Assembly: GCF_002575655.3 (NCBI RefSeq)
Contig: NC_053040.3
Span: 154,877,148 to 154,941,147, forward strand
Source: Aegilops tauschii subsp. strangulata
Taxonomy: Eukaryota > Streptophyta > Magnoliopsida > Poales > Poaceae
Direction: 5' to 3'
Length of the DNA stretch: 64,000 bases
Under the pieces are notes generated by a model that was not told the origin of the DNA, searched no databases, and saw nothing but the letters and a program-made list of their open reading frames with translations. The position numbers and the translations under genes are program-made. Position 1 is the stretch's first letter. The number at the start of each line of letters is the position of its first letter. Positions 34,893 to 47,286 of the stretch are shown here, piece after piece.

Positions 34893-34908
34893 CACCTACC
34901 CCCTTAGG
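34893..34908 (-). other. Polypurine tract of the chromovirus
   Basis: On the minus strand the bases next to the 3' LTR read CTAAGGGGGTAGGTGT, the expected second-strand primer site. Confidence 0.7.
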
Positions 34909-37900
34909 AAAAATCTCGTCCTCGAGATTTTCTGCTGATCCTCAAATAGATATGGATACTCTGCTCGAAGGAAATCTTCCCTTTCCCATGTAGCTTCATC
35001 CTCAGTGTGGTTGCTCCACTGAACCTTGAAAAATCTTGTCGTTTTCTGACGGGTCCTCCGTTCAGACTCTTCTAAAATCTTTACTGGCCTTTCTCTGTAG
35101 GTGAGATCTGGTTGCATATCAATGTCCTCATGAGGTACATGTTTTTCTGGGTTGCTCACACATTTTCTTAACTGTGAGACGTGAAACACGTCATGGACGT
35201 CTGACAGCTCCTTGGGGAGGTCTAGTTGGTAGGCCACCGTGCCTCTTCGTGCCTTTACACAAAATGGTCCAATAAACCTTGGGGCTAGCTTCCCCTTAAT
35301 TTTGAACCGTTGCAGACCCCTCATAGGAGATACGCGGAGGTATACGGAATCACCGGGTTCAAAGCTGACCTCACGGTGCTTCTGATCATAGTAGCTCTTT
35401 TGTCGGCTCTGTGCTGTCTTGAGTCTGTCCCTGATTTGTTTAACTTTCTCCTCGGCCTCTTTAAGCATGTCTGGGCTGAAGATACGGCTGTCACCTGTTT
35501 CTGATCAATTCAGAGGGGTACGACATCTTCGTCCGTACAACGCTTCAAAGGGTGCCATTTGCAAGCTGGCTTGGTAACTGTTGTTGTAAGCAAATTCGGC
35601 ATACGACAAACTCTCTTCCCAACTGGATCCATAGGTGAGCACACAGGCTCTTAGCATATCCTCTAGGACTTGGTTTACACGTTCTGTTTGTCCATCGGTC
35701 TGAGGGTGGTATGCTGTACTGAAAGCCAGTTGCGTGCCCAGAGCTTGTTGTAGGTGATCCCAAAATTTGGAGACGAATTGGGCGCCTCGGTCTGATATTA
35801 TAGTCTTTGGGACTCCGTGCAAGCAAACTATACGGGAGAGATAAAGTTTTGCCAGTCTTTGTGTGGAGTAGGTAGTCTTCACGGGAATGAAATGAGCAAC
35901 CTTGGTTAGTCGGTCTGTGATGACCCATATGGCGTCATTTCCGCGTTGTGATCGGGGTAATCCGACAATGAAGTCCATTCCGATTTCGTCCCATTTCCAC
36001 TCCGGTATCCTGTTAGGCTGGAGTAGCCCTGCTGGCTTTTGGTGCTCGGCCTTGATGCGCTGACATGAATCGCAACAAGCGATGAATGTGGCTATATCTC
36101 TTTTCATACCGTGCCACCAAAATCTTTCCTGGATGTCCTTGTACATTTTGGTTCCTCCAGGATGGATCGAGTATGGGGCGGTGTGGCTTTCCGTCAAGAT
36201 CTGTTGCTTGAGTTCCTCAATGTTGGGTACGCAAAGCCTGTCCCGGTACCATAATGTTCCTTCACTGTCCGTGACGAATTCTGAAGTCTTACTAAGGTTC
36301 ATTTTCTTCTTTATGCCTTCGATACTGGGATGTCCTTGTTGAGCCTTCTTGATTTGTTCCACTAGGGTGGGTTGTATCTCCAGGTTCGATACGGTGCCCT
36401 CAGAGACTAACATCAGGTTGAGCCGAGTGAACTCTCGCTGAAACTCAGGCCTCAAATTTTGCTGACCGTCACTGTCCGGGCTGGGGTTTCAACTAAGGGC
36501 ATCGGCCACTACATTTGCTTTCCCTGGGTGGTAGTGAATACCGACGTCATAGTCTTTGACCAGTTCCAACCAGCGTCGTTGGCGTAAATTCAGCTCTGGC
36601 TGTGTGAAAATATATTTGAGGCTCTTATGGTCCGTATATATTTCACAGCGATTTCCCAACAGAAAGTGCCTCCACTCCTTGAGTGCATGTATAACTGCTG
36701 CTAGCTCCAGGTCATGTGTTGGGTAATTTTCCTCATGTTTTCGCAGCTGCCTGGAGGCATATGCGTCAACTTTGCCATCCTGCATTAGCACATATCCGAG
36801 ACCTTTTCGGGACGCGTCACAATACACTTCAAAGCTCTTGTGTATGTCTGGCACAGTTAAGACCGGTGCGGTTGTCAGCTTCTTCTTGAGTTCTTGGAAG
36901 CTCTGCTCACATGCTTCCGTCCATATGAACTTCTTGTCCTTCTTGAGTAATTGTGTCATAGGTTTTGCCATAGTGGAGAACCCTTCAATAAATCTTCTAT
37001 AATATCCGGCCATTCCTAGGAAACTCCGCACATCTGTAACATTCGCGGGTGGCTTCCAGTCCAGTATGGCCTTGACTTTTTCTGGGTCTACGGCCACGCC
37101 TTCTTGGTTTAGTATATGGCCTAAGAAACTAACTTTTCTTAGCCAAAATTCGCACTTGCTAAATTTGGCGTACAACTGATGTTTCCTCAATTCTCCCAAA
37201 ACAATTCTGAGGTGCTCAACATGCTCTTCTGGTGTCCTCGAGTAAACCAGAATATCGTCAGTGAATACCACCACAAATTTGTCCATGAATTTCATGAACA
37301 CTTTGTTCATGAGGTGGACGAAATATGCGGGGGCGTTCATTAGTCCAAAAGGCATCACTGTAAACTCGTATAACCCATATCTGGAAGTGAAAGCTGTCTT
37401 GGGAATATCTTCCGTCCGTACCTTCAATTGGTGATATCCCGATCTCAAATCAATTTTTGAGAATACCTTGGCCTGTGCGAGCTGGTCAAACAAATCATTT
37501 ATTCGTGGCATCGGATATTTGTTTTTGATGGTGACCATATTGAGGGCTCGATAGTCTATGCACAGCCTCAGTGTCCCATCCTTCTTTTTGGCGAACAACA
37601 CAGGCGAACCCCAAGGTGAGGAGCTGGCTCGAATAAATCCTTTGTCCAACAATTCCTTTATCTGCTTCTTCAACTCCACCAATTCTGAGGGTGCCATTCT
37701 ATATGGCTTTTTATAGATGGGGGCGGTGCCAGGTGCTAGTTCAATGCTGAATTCTATCTCTCGGTCTGGTGGCATGCCTGGTAGTTCTTCCGGTAACACA
37801 TCAGGGAACTCGCATACCACTGGGACTTTTCTCAGTTCTGCAATGTCCATTTTGTTCAGTTTTGGTTTCTGTGATCGTGGCCTTTCTTGAGCGGAAACTC

Positions 37901-39347
37901 TTATAGTCTTGCCGTGATGGTGAGTGAGAATCACTGTCCGATTGAAACAGTCGATGAATCCTTTGTTGGTGGTCAACCAGTCCATCCCTAAAATGACATC
38001 CAGTCCTTTACTTTCCAACACGACGAGGTTCGCGTGGAATTGTAGTCCTTCGAACTCAAGGACCACTCCTTGGCAGTAACCTTGGGCGATTTGCTTATTT
38101 CCGGGGGACTTGATGATCATAGATTTTTCCAAGGGAAGTATCGGAAAACCGTGTTGCGAAACAAAACTCTTTGAAATGAACGAATGGGAAGCTCCAGAAT
38201 CAAACAAAACCGTGGCAGGTACTGTATTGACAGGGAACGTACCGAGCATGATGTCTGGGGCACTCTGCGCTTCTTCCCTGGTCACATGGTTCAGGTGACC
38301 CTTCCTGTGGTTGTTGCTGGGGTTGAAGTTGTTGCGCTTGGGGGCTGGATTGTTCCCACCATTGTTCGGCTTGGGTGCCGAGTCTCTCGGCTTCGGACAC
38401 TGTTTAGCATAATGGCCTTGTTGACCACAAGCATAGTAGGTGACCCCTGGACGGTATGTGAACTCCTTGTCCGTGGCATGAAACTGTCCGCCGGGCCTTG
38501 GCTCAGTAGTCGTGGATCTCCTTGCGCCTGTCCTTGGGACCTCAGTCTTGCCTCGGTTGCTGCGGGCAAGAGTCGTCTTGTCCCTCTTCCGCTTACGGAT
38601 ATCTTCTAGGCTACGGCGCTCATTCTCCAAGGTGATGGCCTTGTCTACCAGTGTCTTAAAATCCGGAAAGGTGTGCACGATCAGTTGGCATCTTAACGCT
38701 GGTGCCAGGCCGTCCAGGAATTTTTCCATCTTCTTGTTTTCTGTCATGTGCTCGTCGTAGGCATAACGAGACAGCTGGGTGAATTGACCATTGTACTCTG
38801 TTACTGACATGCCTCTCTGCTTCAGGTCATCAAACTCTCTCTTCTTGATCTTTAGGATGCTCCTGGGGATGTGTGCCCCACGGAAGCCTTCCTTGAACTC
38901 TTCCCAGGTGATGTTGTGTTCCCTGGGATGCATGTGTAGGAAGTTTTCCCACCATGCTGCGGCTGCTCCAGTAAGGTAGTGCGGTGCATAAAGCACCTTC
39001 TCATGATCTGAGCACTGAGCAATAATCAGTTTCCTTTCAATCTCACGAAGCCAATCATCGGCTTCCAGCGGTCTGTCGGTGTGAGCAAAAGTTGAGGGGC
39101 GAGTCTTCTGTAACTCAGATAGCTTGGAATGGGGTTGATAGGTTTCACGGTGGTTTCCCATATTGATGACATGATTCATCATCTCTTGGTGTTGTTGCTG
39201 GCTTTGCTCGAAGAGACGGCATACTTGAGACAGTGCTGCTTCGCTGTCTGGTTGGCTGGACTGACCCTGAGTGAAATTGTTGCTGGTCTGTGTCCCGTAA
39301 GCCTCTTCTGGCTGATTGGGCATGGAGCGAGTCCACGGGCGAGACAT
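34896..39347 (-). pseudogene. gag-pol: Chromovirus gag-pol polyprotein with chromodomain; two nonsense codons
   Basis: Start chosen at MSRPWTRSM (39347), because the upstream 24 codons of the open frame are hydrophobic leader. Order: gag ([19 protein letters not shown], about residue 125), CCHC knuckle ([11 protein letters not shown]), protease ([12 protein letters not shown]), reverse transcriptase with [11 protein letters not shown] (the family usually has FIDD, so T is a variant), RNase H ([16 protein letters not shown] and YTDHKSLKY), then an integrase zinc finger and core (MDFIVGL, SDRGAQF, QTERVNQ), and a chromodomain near the C-terminus (FFKVQWSNHTEDEATWE). The frame is continuous over ~1480 codons except TGA at 36489-36491, just after RNase H, and TGA at 35505-35507, near the integrase end. 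It acts in replication of the element; as it stands integrase would not be made. Confidence 0.93.
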
Positions 39348-39673
39348 TTTTCCAGTCTGGGGTATTATTTGCAAAACCCATGAGAAAAAACTGTGTAGCA
39401 CAAGAAAAAATCTTGCCAAGGCGATAATTAACGAGGCTCAAGGTTTTCAAAGAAACACAAAAGATTTTTCACGGAGAAGAAGTGCTTAACATAAAACTTA
39501 CATGCGAAAAGCAAACACATGATACAGCACTCAGGATGCGCGTACATATCCTGACATGTTATTTAAAAACTAGCGTACTACTCCAGAAGGCAGCGAACAC
39601 ACCAATACAAACTAGCTCACAGATAAAACAACACATCATACAAGCAGGCATAACACGCGGCTACTCGGTGCTC
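39348..39673 (-). other. Spacer between the extra ORF and gag in the chromovirus
   Basis: About 330 bp, A-rich in part, with no gene. It would be the leader before the gag start; how gag would be translated from an RNA carrying the upstream ORF is not visible from the sequence. Confidence 0.5.
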
Positions 39674-40480
39674 TTAGTCGGAGATGGTGAAGATCTCCTT
39701 CCCCTTGCCGATGGCAAGGCTCAGCGGTCCAGGAGAATCAACCTCCACCTCCTCTCTAGCTGGCTCCTGGCGCGTGACGCTGCGCTGCGGTGATGGTGCG
39801 GGGGCGACTGGTGGTAGAGCGCGTGCGGCAGGCGGTGCGGCTCTGACTGGAGTAGGAGCGATGACTCGGTCGAACTCCTCAGTGGTAGGCAGACGGCGAG
39901 CAGTGGCCAAAACGGCCGGTGCATACGAGGCTGAAGACGAGACGAATGTCAGAGGCGGCGCCGTGTGGAGAAGCTCCTTCCTGCTGGCAGGACCGCCCCG
40001 GACTAAGTCCATGCGGGCAGCCACAAGATCATCTACGAGGTTGTCGAAAGACTCCTCCAGAGCCTTGAGATACTCCACAACCATCTCGATGGCTTCATCT
40101 CGTTCTCCCCGATGGCAGGCGAACGCATAGTGGCTGGTGTAAGGCACATGGCATGGGAGGTAGCGGTAGCGACGAGTCTTCATCGTAGGAAGGATGTCCC
40201 GAAGGCGAGCTATCGCCTCGCGGGCAGCCATCTGCATGGCATGCCTCTCCGTAGGCATATCCCTTCCCGTAAAACGGAAGTGACGAGCAGCAGAACGTCC
40301 TCCCCTGAACTGCACCACGGCTTGGTGCATAGACACGTCGTCACTGAGCTTGTGCTGATAGAGCGTGAACTCCGGGCGAGCTGCTGGCCCGATCGCGAGC
40401 TTGGTGATGGAGACGAGGAGCTTGACAAACCCCTCGTGCACGTTGGTGAACACTCGATTCTCACAGCTGCTGCCAGCCAT
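39674..40480 (-). CDS. Extra ORF upstream of gag in the chromovirus, intact, unknown function
   Basis: 268 codons, ATG 40480 (MAGSSCENRVFTNVHEGFVK) to stop at 39674. It lies in the same orientation as gag-pol, between the primer site (40624-40641) and gag (39347). Residues 1-80 look like a globular domain with FRGGRSAARHFRFTG followed by a helix RHAMQMAAREAIARLR; the pattern of a strand-turn-strand before an alanine-rich helix recalls a double-stranded RNA-binding fold, but this is only a resemblance. Residues ~100-165 are helical (MVVEYLKALEESFDNLVDDL). The C-terminal third is proline/alanine-rich, ending GKGKEIFTISD. It has no stop or frameshift, while gag-pol has two stops. I do not recognise a named family. 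Confidence 0.7.
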   Translation of the reverse strand: MAGSSCENRVFTNVHEGFVKLLVSITKLAIGPAARPEFTLYQHKLSDDVSMHQAVVQFRGGRSAARHFRFTGRDMPTERHAMQMAAREAIARLRDILPTMKTRRYRYLPCHVPYTSHYAFACHRGERDEAIEMVVEYLKALEESFDNLVDDLVAARMDLVRGGPASRKELLHTAPPLTFVSSSASYAPAVLATARRLPTTEEFDRVIAPTPVRAAPPAARALPPVAPAPSPQRSVTRQEPAREEVEVDSPGPLSLAIGKGKEIFTISD

Positions 40481-40623
40481 CTACAGAAGTAGGCAAAAAT
40501 TCTGAGTAGTCATGTCATAAATTTATGATGACCAACAGAAAATAGCTACAATTGCAAAATGCTGAAAAAGCACAAAAACGCTAATAACCGATTAGCGATC
40601 GCACCTAGTGGCTTCCTACAGTC

Positions 40624-40641
40624 AGCCTGGCTCTGGTACCA
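40624..40641 (-). other. Primer binding site of the chromovirus
   Basis: TGGTACCAGAGCCAGGCT on the minus strand, four bases from the 5' LTR; close to the initiator-methionine tRNA complement TGGTATCAGAGCC used by many plant retroelements. Confidence 0.8.
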
Positions 40642-40645
40642 AGCT

Positions 40646-43600
40646 TGTCACGACTGGTTTTTCAATAAAATAATTATTGAGAGACCAATCCCTATTACGG
40701 ACCAGCGAGGAAGAATTCCTTCCCGCTGGTAGACAATATCTTGGTCACAGAAGAAAAATACCAGGAGTACTAAATATAATACAAGGTTGAGCAGAGACTG
40801 CCCAACAATTTGTTACATGCGCGCCGCTAAAACAAAACGGCGGATAGGGTGGCAACTACTAACTCACGATAATAACGGTGGTGGAAATATCACCGTGAAG
40901 CGAGTGATATGAATCCAGAAGACTACAGCTCTTCGAGCGTCGGAGTGAGGCTCGAGAAGACTTATTGCGGGTGGCGGAAGCGTATACAACACAAGTGGCC
41001 AATATCCGGGATCGCGCAGGACTGACTGGGACTCCTCTAGGCATCGGACGCGCTATCGAACTCTTCATCCAAGAGATCGCCTTCGTCAACATCTGGCCAA
41101 ATCAACAAGCCAGGTGAGTACTATGAAAGTACTCGCAAGACAGTTCGGACATAAGATATAACAAATGTAAACATGAAGCATATGAGCAAGTTAACTGGTG
41201 CGATTAGACATAACGGTAATAAATACTGGGTGCCAAGCGAGGGTCTGAATGACGCCTCGAGCGGAAACTGCAGAATAGTAATACTGGTGCCAAACGAGTG
41301 TCTGAAAGACTCCTCGAGCGGAAAATGCAGAATATTAATGCGGGTGCCAAACGAGTGTCTCAAAGACTCCTCGAGCGGAAAATGCGGAATATTAATGCGG
41401 GTGTCAAACGAGTGTCTGAAAGACTCCTCGAGCAGAAAATGCGGAATATTAATGCGGGTGCCAAACGAGTGTCTGAAAGACTCCTCGAGCGGAAAATGCG
41501 GAACAATAATGCCACAGTCGGGCGTCGGGGCGACACCACATAAAGGGCTTATAACAGAAAATAATAGACAGTGCATGCCGCAGTCGGACGTCTGAGCGAC
41601 ATCACATAAAGGGCTTATATTTAAAGTAAGAAACGAGTACACGCCACAGTCGGACGTCTGCGCGACGTCACATAAAGGGCTTATATCACAACTCATTAAT
41701 ACAATAGTTTGGGAACATAAATTATCACAGGCATGAGACAAATATAAAGTTAGTCCATCCACAGGAATAACAATAAATCTGGATTTACCACTTGAGCTTG
41801 TTCACCGGGGCAAGTTTTGTCACACAGATAGATATCGATATAATTCTTACACTGCTTGATCATGGGTACGATGATTTGGAAAGAATTGACTCTGCAGAGT
41901 TTGTACTTGACCACAGCCAACGGATTTCAGTAGTCACGGGGACTAGTTCCGTCTACGGTGTTTTGGAAGAAACACGTCTAACCAGTACACACCCAATTCA
42001 ACCATCCGAAGCCAGGGATCACCCTCGGCAACTTTCAAGAAAAACCTTGAGACGGGGAGGCTACAACCTCGCGTAGCATGGGATCAAATTTCTATACGCG
42101 CGCTATAAGGGGGTGCCTCCCCTCTCGGTCCCAACCGGAAACACCCATGCCCCCTGACCGAATGACTGGCTTTAATCCTGGGCCAAGGTACCATCATCCC
42201 GGCCTCTCTGTTTGGTGTGTACACGGAAAGAGGTTACCAACTTACTAAACCGCATCCTGGCAATGAGACATGTGGTAGCACGGAAAGGGGAAAGAACGGC
42301 AACGCGGCTCCAACCACGTTAACGTCGGAGAAAGTCGGATGTCGCAAGACTGGCATGCTACAACAGTACCACCTTGCTGCCATTCATGTCACCACATGAT
42401 TTGACCATCTCTCATCAGAGATCATCGCAACTTTGGAACATGCGGAAAAAGATCGATAACGTGGCTCCCACCACGTTAACGTCGAGGAGAGTCGGATGAC
42501 GCAAGGCTGGCATGCTACAACAGTACCACCTTGCTGCCCTTCATGTCACCACATGATTAGGCCACCTCTCATCAGAGGTCATCGCAACTTTGGAACAACC
42601 GGGTCGTTGCCTTACAAGCAACGAGGTATTTACCGACACTCATATGCCACGCACAAACTCTCACGTGAACATTTAAAACATCTGTCATATCAAATGTTCA
42701 AAACATGCTTGCCTGGTTCGGAGAAGTCGGAGTCTAGCTCGGCGAAGTTCGCGGCTCCGTCACCTCCCCCGGAACCTACGGCAATCACGAAACGGGTACT
42801 AACGTGAAAACCAACACATGCACAGAAACCTTTCCAAATATTTTTCAATTAAATCCCATAAAAAAACTAGACAAAATTTGAAGATTGTCAGAAAAAGAAT
42901 CACTCAAAAATACCTTTTTATTAAAAAGTTATAAAGGTTTCTGTCCAGGGACTTATCTGTATAGAAACAGAAAAGTTCCAGGGTTTTAACTGAGAAAACA
43001 GAAAACGCTTCGGCTGGGAATGCGCAAGCGCAAAGGAGAAAACGTATTCTGCCTGAAGGCGCCAACAGAAAACGGTTGACGAATAAAAGAACAGAGGCTG
43101 ACATGCGGGGTCCACATGTCAGGTTTGAAAAGCTCGCCGACGCCCGAAGACTACGGTGGACGCCGGCGTCGAACCACGGCGAGATAGGAGGAACGGAGGG
43201 TACCAAGAGCTTCAGCGTCCTCTTCCGCGTCGGTGGGTGGTGGACTCGTCCAACGGGGAGCACTATGTCGACAACGACACTTTCTCCGGCGGACGGCGGC
43301 TCGGGTGAGGATGGGGAACTCTGGTGGAGGGCTGCAAGCTTCAAATTGAAGTGCGGGTCAGAAAGAGGGGTGCATGGTGAAGCTACTGGTAAGAGAATGG
43401 AGGCGGAGGAGCACACACGGGGGCGAATCGGGCTGGATCCCGTGGCGGGTCGCGGCGGCCGGAGTCGAGGAAGGAGACCTCCTCGGGGCTCTTCCAGTGG
43501 CTCGGCGTGCTCTAGGGGGAGTGCAGTGCTGGTGGGTGCTCGAGTTGAAGCTCGGGGCCTCTATTTATAGGCAGATCGATGGGGTGGCCGTGAACGGAGA

Positions 43601-44864
43601 ATCTCCGGCGAGCGATTACGGCGGAGCAGTGGATTGGCAGGTGGTTTGAGCGGCCGGGCAGCATCAGTGGAGGTTACTGGACTCGTTTTGCAGCTAAACG
43701 GGGTCGGTCTTGGCGTAATGGCGTCGGTCCACGGTGAGGTGACCGCACGGGCTCAACGGCGGCAGAGAGCGCGCTCCGCGCCCTGCGGTTCACGACGAGA
43801 GCGGCAGCGCGTTCGGGGGAGTGGAAGGCCACGCGGCGAGCTCCGGTGGTTTGGGCGGCGCTGGGTGGCGTCGTCAGCGCCGTGTCTCCTGCTGGCGTCC
43901 GCAAAGCCACCGCTGGCGTCGGTCACGGGGCGGCGCACCTTCTGCTGCTCGTCGCCGATGCCCGCAAGGCGCCAGGCGTTCGTGCGGTGCAGGAACAAGA
44001 GGGCGGGGATGAGGAGCAAGGCGACGCGGTGGCACTGGCGAGATCGACGTCCTCCTCTGAAGAAAACGACAGCAGCCACTGACTGAATCTCTGAACTTTC
44101 TGAACTTTGACAAAGACTGCACTGCAGGTGTTCGACAGAAGGTTTTGTCCATGAGATAAATTTTTCTGGAGCTGTAACTTGGTGAGATGACCACTCAATG
44201 CACCCAGAGGCTGCCTGATTTTACTTGGAATATTTGGAGAAGGTTTGGAATGAATTTCACCAAATTTGGCAAATCTGGTCCAAACTTGCAGCAAGTGTAG
44301 TTTGCAAATTTTGAACTGAAGATGAGTGGATCTTCATGGTTCTAGGTTGAGGGTACAAAGGACCAGGGAGGAGAGTTGGTTTGGGGGCAAAAATCAAAAC
44401 AGAAAATGGAGCTCCTTTGAAAATCTCCAAGAGCTAGAAGAGACGATAGAAATTTATTTGAATAGAATTTAAATGGAAAAAAACCACATGGGGAGGTTCA
44501 ACTTGCTGGATTTGATGCAGATCATGATCCAAAGGTGAGGGAAGGGTTAGGAGAGAGGATTTGCACTAAGGTCATGGCAAGAAGGAATTGTTGAAAGTGG
44601 CAAAGGACTTTCCAAAAGCCATAGTGCAAAATTTCAAGGAGGTTTTCAAAAGTTAATTTCCCAAGTGAAAAGTATTTTGTCTTGAGTTCAAATGAAAAGC
44701 AAGAATCTCCAAGATCAAAGACAGCTCTTGGGTGAATCCACATAAAACTTTTTCCATAAAAAAAATATTTGAGAGGGAGAGTTCTCTTGAAGAAAAATTT
44801 AAATCACCTTCCTCAAGTCAAATAAAATCTTTTGAAAAATCCAAATAAAAACTTGGGTGTCACA
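40646..44864 (-). repeat. 5' LTR of the chromovirus
   Basis: 4219 bp. On the minus strand U3 runs from 44864 to the TATA box TATAAATAG at 43561-43569. The remaining ~2.9 kb is leader (R-U5), GC-rich at first, with the 57-bp and 66-bp repeats far downstream at about 41229-41706. Confidence 0.95.
43561..43569 (-). promoter_or_regulatory. TATA box of the chromovirus 5' LTR
   Basis: TATAAATAG on the minus strand in a GC-rich surround; the same site is at 33585-33593 in the 3' LTR. Transcription would start about 30 bp further along the minus strand. Confidence 0.65.
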
Positions 44865-44869
44865 TAGCC

Positions 44870-46250
44870 TCCATGAGACGCCTCACCGAGGCCCACCAGC
44901 GCGAAGTCGACTGCGCTGCCTAGCGGCCCGAGCCGAGCCGGCTTCATCCAGAAGCGCGGCGCGGCTGTTGCCAGCATGCTGGGCGCAGATCGCCCCGTCT
45001 ACGCCACCCCGCTCGAGAATCTGCGAGCCGCTCAGGCGGCTGCAGAAGAGCTCAATGGGCTAGGAGCCGACGAGCTCCCCTACATGACAAGACGGATCCA
45101 GCAGCTGATCGACGCGGCTGCAGAACGGCACGAAGCCGGCGCCCGTGCTGATAGTCATCCCCCGCGCCGGGAGCACGCCGCGACGTCCCGCTCGCCGACT
45201 GCGAGCGGCGCGCGCCAGAAGAAAGACAAGGAGCCGGCTGCCAGCCGCAGCCGGACTCGCATCACCATCGAGCGCGACGCGGAGGGCCGCCCTCGAGCAG
45301 TAGAGCACCAAGGAAACCTGCCTCCTCCCCCGCCTCGAAGAGAAAGACGCCTCACTCCGCCGCCTGTCACGCATCCGACTCTTGGCGACCGACTCGGCCG
45401 CCGAGAAGGAGTCGGCGAGAACGACGCCCGCCACAGGATCGACCGCCTTGCTCGATCCTTGGCGTTAGAAGAAGAAGACGATGTTGGCCCGCCATGCTTT
45501 GGCCCCCGCATCCGCGATGAGCCCTTCCCCAAAGGGTTCTCGCTCCCCAGAGACACGCCCAAGTACAACGGCTCGGTGAAGCCGGAAGATTGGCTCATCG
45601 ACTACTCCACGGCCGTCAGCATCGCCAACGGCAATCGGCGCGTCGCCGTGAAGTACGTTCCCCTGATGCTGCAAGGCACGACGCGCACATGGCTCAACAG
45701 CCTCAAGCCCTACAGCATCAACAGTTGGCTGGACTTCACCGAAGTCTTCGTCCGCAACTTCACCAGCACCTACAAGCGGCCTCCCAAGCCTCGCCAGCTC
45801 TCCCTCTGCGTCCAAGGGCCCAACGAGTCGACCCGCGACTACCTCACGCGATGGGCCGAGCTCCGCAACTCCTGCGAGGGAGTGCACGAGGTCCAGGCCA
45901 TCGAGTACTTCACCGCCGGGTGTCGAGAGGGCACCCTCCTCAAGCACCGACTCCTCTGCGACGAGCCGGCTACCCTCGATGAGTTGCTGGTCATCGCCGA
46001 CAAGTATGCCACCGCCGACTCCTCGATGAAGACCGAGCTCCGAGTGGACGCCTCGGGGAAAGTGATTGCTCCGGCTCCTAAGACGCCGGCTGGCGACCCT
46101 AACCCGCGCCCCTACCAGAACGACCACAAGCGCAAGGGCCCCATGCCGACTTCCTCCAGTCGGCAGGTGGCCACCGTTGAAGACGAGCAGCCCGAAGAAC
46201 GGCCCGCTCCCAAGAAGAAGGGTGGCCGGCCGCCTTGGCAGCCGTCTTTT
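44870..46250 (+). pseudogene. gag: gag C-terminal part, second Tat element
   Basis: Continues the gag of 30110-30669 after one copy of TAGCC. The in-phase frame meets a TAG near 44921, and the coherent frame shifts there; from 44976 the frame is open. Charged linker (45030-45500), then the retrotransposon gag domain at about 45540-46020 (GFSLPRDTPKYNGSVKPEDW, VPLMLQGTTRTWLNSL, DYLTRWAELRNSC, ELLVIADKYATAD), then a basic tail (KKKGGRPPW). A second frameshift at about 46230-46250 joins it to the protease frame. It encodes the capsid protein of the element. Confidence 0.85.
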
Positions 46251-47286
46251 CTCCTACGAACAAACTGTAGATGCCCCGTGCAAGTTCCACAGCGGCGTGA
46301 AGCCGTCCAACCACACAACCCGGAAATGCCACTGGCTCACCCGCATCACCAAGGGCGAAGGGATGTTGCCGCCTCCACCTCCCGGCCCGCCGCCTCCAGC
46401 CCCCCAGCAGCCGGCGGCCCGGCCGGCAGTCGGCGCCATCCAAGACGAATTTCCCGAAGAGCACGCCGCCTACGTCGTCTTCACTAGTCAAGCCGACGAC
46501 AAGCGTAGCCGACACCGACAGCACCAAGAAGTGAATGCAGTCGCCTCCAGCACCGCCGAGTTCATGCACTGGTCAGAAAAGCCAATCAGCTGGAGCCAGG
46601 CCGACCACCCAGAGGTGATGCCTTCGCCTGGCTCCTATGCAATGGTCTTGGACGTTACCCTCGCGACGGAGAGGCGAGCTGCCAGATTTTCCCGCGTCTT
46701 GATAGACGGCGGAAGCAGTATCAACATACTGTACCGCGATACCATGGACAAGCTGAATGTCAAAGCGAAGCAGCTCATGCCGAGCCGCACCGTCTTCCAT
46801 GGTATCGTACCCGGCCTATCTTGCTCTCCAATCGGCAAGATCAAAATGGACGTTCTCTTCGGAGACAAAGATCATTTTCGCCGGGAAGCAATATGGTTCG
46901 AGGTAGTGGATTTGGAGAGCCCCTATCATGCGCTGCTTGGCCGACCTGCTTTGGCCAAGTTCATGGCTGTGCCCCACTACGCCTACCTGAAGATGAAGAC
47001 GCCGAGCTCGAAGGGGATCATCACGGTAGCCGGCGACTACAAGAAGTCCGTCGAGTGTGCCATGGCTAGTAGCCGGCTGGCCGAGTCCCTCGTGCTGGCA
47101 GAAGAGAAGAAGATGTTGGAACGGGTTGTGGCCATGGCCGGCAAGCAGCCGGCCTTGTCCCCCAACCCCAAGGATTGTGATGCGCAGGGCTCCTTCCAGC
47201 CTGCCAAAGAGACGAAGAAGATACCTCTGGACCCGGAGAACCCGGAGAGGTTCGCCGTGATTGGGGCGAACTTGGACAGTAAATAG
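46250..47286 (+). pseudogene. pro: gag zinc knuckle and aspartic protease, second Tat element
   Basis: Opens with a Cys/His knuckle (CKFHSGVKPSNHTTRKCHWL), a proline-rich linker, and the protease core VLIDGGSSINILYRDTM near 46690 with the partner motif YHALLGRPALAKFMAVPHY about 75 residues later. The DGG form in place of DTG/DSG is also found in the first Tat element (VLMDGGSSLN). The frame ends at TAG 47284-47286 and continues in the same frame into RT, so this TAG is a break within the polyprotein. Confidence 0.85.

Larger units (their letters stand above)
30670..44864 (-). mobile_element. Tekay-type chromovirus (Ty3/Gypsy), nearly intact, with 4.2-kb LTRs
   Basis: LTRs at 30670-34891 (4222 bp) and 40646-44864 (4219 bp) begin TGTCACGAC and end TTGGGTGTCACA; target duplication TAGCC at 30665-30669 and 44865-44869. 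Sense is minus: primer site at 40624-40641, an extra ORF (40480-39674), the gag-pol polyprotein (39347-34896) with a C-terminal chromodomain, and a purine tract AAGGGGGTAGG before the 3' LTR. LTR divergence by eye is about 3% in the first 330 bp and lower elsewhere, so it is among the youngest insertions here. The coding region has only two nonsense codons. Confidence 0.95.
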
